Positions 31,170-40,100 of a stretch of DNA of 64,000 bases are shown piece by piece. Location: positions 23,665,501-23,729,500 of the forward strand of contig CM053140.1 in the NCBI GenBank assembly GCA_028571685.1, given 5' to 3'. Origin of the DNA: Heterohyrax brucei (lineage: Eukaryota; Chordata; Mammalia; Hyracoidea; Procaviidae). Under the pieces are notes generated by a model. That model was given only the letters and a program-made list of their open reading frames with translations. It was not told the DNA's origin and made no database searches. Within the stretch, counting starts at the first letter, position 1; every line of letters starts with the position of its first letter. The position numbers and the translations under genes were made by a program.

Positions 31170-34100
31170 GTACATAGGTCCCCCACCCTGAGCCTAGGCT
31201 GGGCTAGGAGGCCGGATGCTTGGGTTTTGTCTGCCTCCGGAGCATCAGCCCTACAGACACAGGAAGCTGTGGGGAGCGCAAAAGCTCAGCAGGAAGTGGC
31301 TGGGGCCCAGCTGCCCTCTTCCCTCTTTCCACCTAACTCAGAAATGGGGGCTGGGGGGAATGGCCAGGCAGCAGAGGGCTGAGAGTCCAGTCTGGGGAAG
31401 AGACAAGAAATACACCCACAGCAGCACTGTCCAGATGCCAAATGGCTCCGGGCCCTGACAGATTTCTCCTATCAGATGGACTAAACTCATCGGCTTCTTC
31501 CTGGGTATCCACCTCAGTTGCCTCCTATTCTCCTGCCCTGTGGTCTGACCATTTTCTGTTCCTTTGAATGCTTTCCACCTTGGATTGGTTATTTGTGTAC
31601 TTCTGGGACCTACCCTTCTTTCATCTTGGTTAAGAAAGAGTTTGTGTCTGAAGCCTGGCTCAGCCACTCACAAGCTGGACAAGTCACTCAAATTCTTTGG
31701 GCCTTAGTGTCCTTCTCAGTAAAACTGGGACTATAATAGGGTTATTGGAGGATTCTATGAGGGAGGATGTGCTACAGTTAACACAGTACTGAGTACACAA
31801 CAGGTGGACAGTGTCCTGATGTCAAATGGCTCACAGTCCCAGTGGGTCTCTTCCCATATCTTATGGCCCAGGCTCATCAGCTCCTGCCTAGACACCCATC
31901 TCAGCTGCCTCCTGCTCTCCTACCCGCAAGTCCCCATAGTTCTTTCACCTCCTTGAGCCTCAGTTTCCTCATCAATCAAATGGGGAACAATTACCCAAGG
32001 TCAGTAGAGAGCAGCTTAGAGGAGAGTAGAAACTTGCTGAAGGTCATACAGCCCAGCATGGTTATCAGAAAGGAGGCAAGGCACCTAGGAGAGAATTCCT
32101 AATGAGCTTTGGTAGATGGAGAGGGGAGCCTGAGGGACAGGAAAGGCTTCCCAGATCCCCAATACCTCCTCCTCTTCCCAGAGACAGAGCTGGAGCCAGA
32201 ACCAGAGCCTCCTGCCGTGCAGATTCCTGAGGCCCCTGCACCTGATGTACCTGTTTGGGACATTGGGGGCTTCACCTTGCTTGATGGAAGACTGGTGCTA
32301 CTTGGGGGTGAGGAGGAGGTGAGAGGGATCACATGGTTGGAGTGGGAGGATTGGGAAAAGCCTAGAAAGTAGCTTCACTCTCCCTCTGCCTACCTGCCTG
32401 CCTCTCTTATCTGAGTGTCCCCTCCTGCGGGGAACAGGGTCTCCGACGACCCCGGATGGGAAGCGGGAGCTCTGAGGCCAGCATCCAGGTATCCATGGGG
32501 AACCTCAGAGATACAGGTGAACTTCAGGAGTGGACAAGACTTGGGAGTTGGGGAGCCTCTCAAGGTGGGTTAGAACCTAACATAATCCCAACCCCCTAAT
32601 CTCCCACCTCCCACCACTACAGATCGGACCCCTGGAAGGACCGAACAAGAGGCTGCTGGTCTCAACCAGGTCCACAATGTTCGGGTGAGGCTGCCAGCAG
32701 AGATGAGAGGGATGAGGGGGAGAGCAAAGACTCCAAGACCCTCAGAGCTAAAAGGAGATTTTTTTTTAATTGTAATTAAGTATGCAATCCAAATCAATTT
32801 TGCGGGCCTGTCTGTCAGCAGCTTCTTCCACTCTCCTTGCCGGGTGACAGCACACTCCTCCTTTTCATTCTATACTTGTAGTACCCTCTTAACAAGCTCC
32901 TGTCCTCTCCTCTCCCATGTAGAAAGAGACCAGTAGGACAGACTGTTATAAATGCATAGAACCATAAAGTACACGCACCATATGGTCACACTGTGTCCCC
33001 GAGTCCAGTCCATTCTTGTCTGAAGAGTTGACCTCAGCGGTGTTTTCGGCTCGGGGGCAGCAGCAGGTCTAGTGGCCATGCTCACAGAGGACACCCCAGG
33101 CCGCTGGACCATCAATTCTGGTCTTTTAGTAGAGTTCTTGAACCGCACCCCTCTTTTTCTTGTGTTGCCACTGGGGCTCTACATTATATGCCCCATCTTG
33201 GCTGTCTTTGGTGGTGGCCTGGCACCATCTGGTTCCTCTGGTCACGTATTGGTACAGTCTCCCATTCACATGAGTCCTTTTGTCTCCTGGGCTCTTTTTT
33301 CCTCGTGTCTTTGATGTTCTTGGTCATCATCTGTTCCAGATGAGTTAGGACCATTTGGTGTACCTCAGATGGCAGCTCGCCAGCTTTTATGATCCCAGAC
33401 ACCACTCACCAATATAGGGTGTAAAAGACTCTCTTAGTGATAGGCTAGTTATGCCAATTGGCCTCAATGTCTTCCAAAAGTACAGTCCTGAAAGGGGATT
33501 CCTGAGTGGTCCTGGGCAACTCAAAGCCCCATAGTCCTCTCATCTGTCTAAAGGATCAAATGAAAGACGTTTCCTCCCAAGGCTGTTTATGAGAACTCAA
33601 TGAAGAATGCAAAAGCATCAGCAGAAACAGGAGCTGTTGGTTGCCCTTTTTATCTGTCCTACCACTGCAACCTGAGCTTCAAGGCCAGCAGAGCCTCTGG
33701 GAGACCATGGGGACAAAGCAGGAGCCAAGGAGGGTTCTGCCCAGATGACATCCTCCTCCTCACAGGGATTACTCAAGAGGCTGAAAGAGAAGAAAAAGGC
33801 CAAGTCGGAGCTTGGAGCTAATACCTCCCGGGATGGGTAAGGGTCTCTGAGGAGCTGGAGGGCCTGGGATTCAGCACTGCACTCTCCCCTCCTCTGTCTT
33901 CCATTTGGACCTCTATCAAATAGCCCCTGCTGCCCCCTCTGTGTCCTGAGTGACATTGAGATCACTCAAAGCCCCTCCATGGGCCCAACCCTCAGTCTAT
34001 AAGGATAAAAAAAGCTAAATAAACATCCTAGTCTGGCAGTGCCAGGAAAGCTTCCCTGACTTTGACTCCTGAGCAGAGATCTGAATTGTGGGTGGAAGTT

Positions 34101-37100
34101 AACCAGGCCAAGAGGGGCAGGAAAGACATTCCACACGGAAGAAACAGTGTATGCAAAGGCCAAGAGGCCAGATGGAGCTTTGCGTGTTCAAGGGCCAAAA
34201 CAAAGGCAGATGTGGCTGGAGCTCCGAGACTGAGGGAAGTGGTGGAGGGCCATGAGGACTGGACTGTGTGGGGTCATGCGTGCCACCGCTAGAGGTTTAG
34301 GAGTTATTCCTAAAAGCGTGAAGAGCCATAGGGACCTTGGAGGGAGGGAAAAAATACAATCCAATTTAGGTTAAAGTCAATCTTGGCCTCTCTACATCCG
34401 TGTGTGTATGTGTGTGTGTGTGAGTGTGTGTGCACGCGCGTGGCTTGTATGGAATGATTCCTCACTCGCCCCTCCCCAGGCCGCCCAGTGCCCTAGGCTC
34501 ACGGGAATCACTGGTCACACTCTCTGACCTGGACTTAGCCGCAGAGCGGGACGTGCGAGTCTGGCCGCTGCACCCCAGCCTGCTGGGGGAGCCCCACTGC
34601 TTCCAGGTAAGCGGGGGCAACCCTCCACTTCGGTCCCAACCCCAACCCTTTGGCTCCATCCCAGACTTCAACCCCGTCTCCGGACCCCTCCCCCAACAGG
34701 TAACATGGGCAGGCGGGAGCCGCTGCTTCTCCTGCCGCTCAGCTGCTGAGAGGGACCGCTGGATCGAGGACTTTCGTCGCCACTTTCAGCCCAGCCAGGT
34801 CAGCATTCCAGAAGTCCCACCCAGAGCCTGGGGGCCGCCCCCTCCTCCCTCTCGAAACACCTCCCACCTCATAACTCTGCGCCCTATACACAACTACCCA
34901 ACCCTAGCTGATTTTTGCAACCGCTGGGGAATCCCCTTTCTTTGAAGTACAACCACACCGCCATCCCCACGCAGTGGGCCCGCCCCTTCCATCCTCTCCA
35001 AACCCCGCCCGCGCCAAACTCCGCCCCGAGATACACCTGTCTGGCTCACCCTTTTTCAACCGCTCAGAGACACAACCCCGCTAGCATCCGGTTTCGGACT
35101 CTTTTTCGCTCAAAGCCCTGCCTACAAGGCAGTCACCACTCACCCGCGTCCCAGCGTCTACAGCAGACCTGGAGCTGTCCTGTCTCAGGTGGTTAGTTGC
35201 TGTAGAGTCAAATCTGACTCGCGCCCGCATGTACGTAGAGTAGGACTGTTCCATCGGGTTTTCAAGACTGTGACTTTTGAAAAGCCGATCTCCAGACTTG
35301 TTTTCCTTCCCACGTACCTCTGGGTGGGTTCCAACTGCCAAGAAAGATACGTACACCTTAACCATTTGCGCCACCCAGGGACTTCTGCTCTTTCAAGGAG
35401 ACCCCCAAAAAAGCTAGGGAGCCTCTGAGGAACCACGTGGGGATCCAAGTGCCCCCACTCTCTCGTCCTCTGAGCCCAGGGATCTTCCTGGGGGCACAGA
35501 GCACGGATTCGAGCCCCCACGCTTCCCATTCCCCCTCCCTCCACTGACTGCCCACCCCGTTCCCAGGACAACGTGGAGAGGGAGGAGACGTGGCTGAGCG
35601 TGTGGGTGCACGAGGCGAAGGGACTACCACGGGCGACGTCGGGCGTGCGCGCCGAGCTGTGGCTGGACGGCGCGCTGCTGGCACGCACAGCACCGCGGGC
35701 AGGCCCAGGACAGCTCTTCTGGGGCGAGCGCTTCCACTTCGCGGGGCTACCGCCGGCTCGGCGCCTGTCACTGCGTCTGCGAGGCACCAGCCCAGGGAGC
35801 GCAGTGCTGGGTCGCGTGGCGCTGGCACTGGCTGAGCTGGGTGCGCCCCGCGGCCCTACAGCCGGCCTGGAGCGCTGGTTCCCGCTGCAGGGGGCACCGG
35901 TGGGCGCTGCTCTGCGGGCGCGGGCCCGGGCGAGGCGGCTGCGTGTGCTGCCGTCTGAGCGCTACAAGGAGTTGGCCGAGTTCCTCACCTTCCACTACGC
36001 GCGCCTCTGCGGGGCGCTAGAGTCTGCGCTGTCCGCGCAGACCAAAGAGGAGCTGGCGGCAGCCATGGTGCGCGTCCTGCAGGGCACTGGCCGGGCACAG
36101 GTGAGGAGCCGCCAGGGTGGGGGCCCGGGGGCAGGCGGACTGCGCTCTGAGAGCAGGTCCTGAGATTCAACTGCGAGGGGCGAGGTTGAGCGCCGATTTT
36201 AAGGGACCATTCCGCTGCAAGTGCAGGGATGGGCTCGAGGGGCGGAGCCAGAGTAGCACCTGCGAGGGGCGGGGCCTAAGCTTCAGCTGACCGAGGCGGG
36301 AGCCGAACGAGTTAAGAGTGGCGAGTCACTTCCAGGGGAATGGCCTAAATGTCACTTGTGAAGTGCGGGGCCGGGGCGACAACTGCGAGAGGCGGAGCCT
36401 GAGCTTCAGCTACAGAGGAAGTTTAGAGCAATAGTTGAGAGGGGCAGAAGAAGAGCTTTACGTATGTTAGATGAGACGGGTGGCGCCTGAGGAGGGGGGG
36501 GCAGCCGTAAGGGGCGGAGCCTGAGCTGGGCCACAAGTTAAAAAGACTCAACTTTCTGAAGTGATAGGTTCTAGCCGGCTGTGAGTTCCAGCCATCTGGG
36601 CGCGACAGCTATGAGGGTGGGCATGCGGCCGGGATTCGCGCAGCTCAGTCTGCACCCTGCCATACTCCTGCCCTGCCATATCCAGGCACTGGTGACAGAC
36701 CTGGGCACTGCAGAGCTCGCACGCTGTGGAGGCCGTGAGGCGCTGCTGTTCCGGGAAAACACACTGGCCACCAAAGCCATCGATGAATACATGAAGCTGG
36801 TGGCACAGGATTACCTCCAGGAGACCCTGGGTGAGCGGAGGAGTGGATGTCAGAGTCCTATCCTAGTCTGGAGGTCCTGGGTAACCTAGACTCTGGTGGT
36901 GGGTGGTGATGGGATCCTCGGGTGGCTACTGGAAACTCCCAGAGACGTTATGTGTCTCTGAAGTGAGTTTGGAGAGCCGGGTGTGGTAGGTGCTTGTGGG
37001 CATGTGCCCCAACCCGTTCCGGCTGTGCTGGGCTGCAGGGCAGGTTGTGCGACGTCTCTGTGCCTCCACTGAGGACTGTGAGGTGGACCCCAGCAAGTGC

Positions 37101-40100
37101 CCGGCGCCCGAGCTGCCCCAGCACCAGGTCAGACTGCGAGAAAGCTGTGAGGAGGTGTTCGAGAACATCGTCCACTCCTATGAGTGAGAATCAGGGGCCC
37201 CAGCACCTGTGCCCACCCTGGCCTCAGCCACCGTGCTGACGCTGACCCCCAGTGAAATTTATCAGATGAAATACAGGACACCTAGTTAAATTTGGTGCAA
37301 TTTTGGGGATGCATTGTTGCTGTTAGTTGCCATCAAATCAATTCCAGCTCATGGCATGGCAACTTCATGTTAGGAGGACAACTACGCCACCAGGCTTTCT
37401 TGGCTGTAAAATGTTAACAGAAGCCGATTGCAAAACCTCTTCTTTCGCAGTACACCCGGGGAGCTCAAACCACTGACCATTAGGTTAGCAGTCCAGCGTA
37501 ACCATTGGCCCTACCGAGGGACCTATATTTGGAACATATGGATACTAAAATACTATGTCTTATTTATCTGAAATTCAAGTTTCACTGGGTGTTCTGTAAT
37601 TTTATTTGCTACATCTGGCGATCCTAACCCCCATGCCATGCCTCTTGACCCCCAAGTAACATGGAACCCAATTCCTTGTCCTCTAACCCCGAGTGACCCG
37701 TATCCCAATTCCATGCCACCAGTTGACATGGGACCTCGATCCTGTAACCTCTGACTACAGATGTTACCATACTGTCGACCTCATGACACTGACCTTAAGT
37801 GACCCTGAACTCCAAATGCATGTCTGTTAATCACAGCTATCCTGGGTTTCCAATCCCTGAACTTCTGACTCTAGGTGAACTTGTATCCCTGATTCCAAAG
37901 TAACTTGGAACATTATGACTTTCCATGACATGATGACTTCCCATGACTTCTGAGGAAACCCTGGTGGCATAGTGGTTAAGTGCTATGGCTTCTAACCAAA
38001 AGTTCGGCAGTTCAAATCCATCAGACACTCCTTGGAAACTCCGTGGAGCAGTTCTACTCTGCCCTATAGAGTCACTATGAGTCAGATGTGACTCCACAGC
38101 AGTGGGTTTGGTTTTCGTTTATGATTTCTGACATTAGGTGTCCCTGTACCCCAGTCCTATCACACTTCGTATCAGGTATTCTGGCACTTCAATCTCATGT
38201 TCAGTTATAGCTATTTCCCAAGTTCATGAACTCAATTTCCATTGACTCTGCCCAACGCCGAGGTTATAGACCCCAGAGATCTCCATCACTACACTATAAA
38301 CCCTGACCTGAAGCAGACCCATGACCCCAACTATCACTATCCTGTATGTCCCTATCCTGGAATCCAGATCATAGGTGGCCCGTGATCACTGACATCATAG
38401 CCATGACCACACATGATCTTTATGCCTATACCCTCCCCCTCTGACCATTGTCTCTTCTGCCACAGCTGGTTCCCAGCCGAGCTTGGGACCGTGTTCTCAG
38501 GCTGGCGGGAAGCATGCAAGGCAAGAGGCTCCGAGGCACTGGGCTCAAGGCTAGTATGCGCTTCCCTCTTCCTGCGACTGCTGTGTCCTGCTATCCTGTC
38601 ACCCAGCCTATTTGGCCTGGCTCCAGAGCACCCAGCACCTAGCCCAGCTCGCACCCTCACCCTGATCGCCAAGGTCATCCAGAACCTTGCCAACCATGCT
38701 CCGTAGGTATTGGGAGGCTGAGGGGGTGCACCTAGGGGTGGGGGAGGGGAGAGGTACTGGTACCCGGCCTGACCCACCCAGTCTGGCCCCACCCAGGTTT
38801 GGTGAGAAGGAGGCCTACATGGGCTTCATGAATAGCTTCCTGGAGGATCGAGGCCCTGCCATGCAACACTTTCTGGACCAGGTGGCCACAGTGGATGTTA
38901 ATGCAGCCCCCAGTGGTTACCAAGGTGGTGGGGACCTGGCCCACCAGCTGGCTGTCCTGCATGCCCAGCTCTGCACCATCTTTGCTGAACTTGACCAGGT
39001 GTGGCCTAAGCCCCAAGGGCAGGACATGTAGAGGGAGGCGAGACGGCAGGGAACCTCTGGCCACAGAGAGCCTGCTCAGCATCCTCACCGCATGCCTCAC
39101 CAGGCCACCCGGGACAGCCTAGAACCTCTGCCCACCATCCTGCGAGCCATTGAAGAGGGTCGACCTGTGCCTGTATCAGTGCCAATGCGTCTCCCACCAC
39201 CCCCGGCCCAGGTCCACACCAGGTAACCTGCCCTGCCTCAAATCTGGTCTAGGTTCTGATGGGTGGGGGGCAGGACCATGTCAAGGGGCAGGGGCAGGAT
39301 CACATTGGGGTCAGTGTCAGACACGGTGTTGGACAGAGGTCAGAGGCTGGAGACGGTCATGTCAGGGGTCAGAGAGTTGTCACACATCTAGGATCAGAGA
39401 GATAAAATGATATTGTGGTCAGAGGTGAGGGTGGAATCTCAGGCAGGGGTGGAGATGGGAGTCAAATAGGGGTCAGCGTGGGGACAGATGTTAAGATGCA
39501 GTTATTAGGGGTCAGGGAAAGATTCATCTTGTAAGCAGAGGTCAAGCCCAGTCAGATGAGGGTCAGAAGATGTGTCAGAGTTACGTCAGTGGTCACTGGC
39601 AGGGTCATACTTGGTGTCAAAGGTCAGGACTATGTTCTGTCAGGGGTCAGGAAGAGTATCAGTTTGAGGCTAGAGCTTGGATGAGGATGGGGTCATGATG
39701 GAAAGTACAAGGCTGTCTTTGTGAGCCAAGTCAGGCCCAGGGTCAGAGTGGAATGAGAGGTTACAGAGAAAGGTCAAGGGTACCACTGAGTCAAAAGTCA
39801 GGGACAAAGAGATGTTAGAGGGAAAACATGTCAAGGGTCATGGAGAGGACTGTATGGTAGTCAGGAATTAAGGACAGGGTCACATCAGGGTCAGAGGGTA
39901 AAACTGAATCCTATCAAGGACAAGGTCATATATAAATAAAAGATAGGAGTAGAGTAATTTTTAGGTCTCTGAGTGATGCAAATGCTCTACTACTGCATGT
40001 TCAAAAGCTTCCAGTGGTACCATGAAAGAAAGGCCTGGCAACCTGCTTTTCTAAAAGTTACGGCCAAGAAAACCCCATGGGACAGTTCTACTCTGTAACA

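Noticed and set aside
37860-38110. Minus-strand 86-codon frame in RASAL3 intron 10
   Set aside because: It mostly covers an AfroSINE read backwards.
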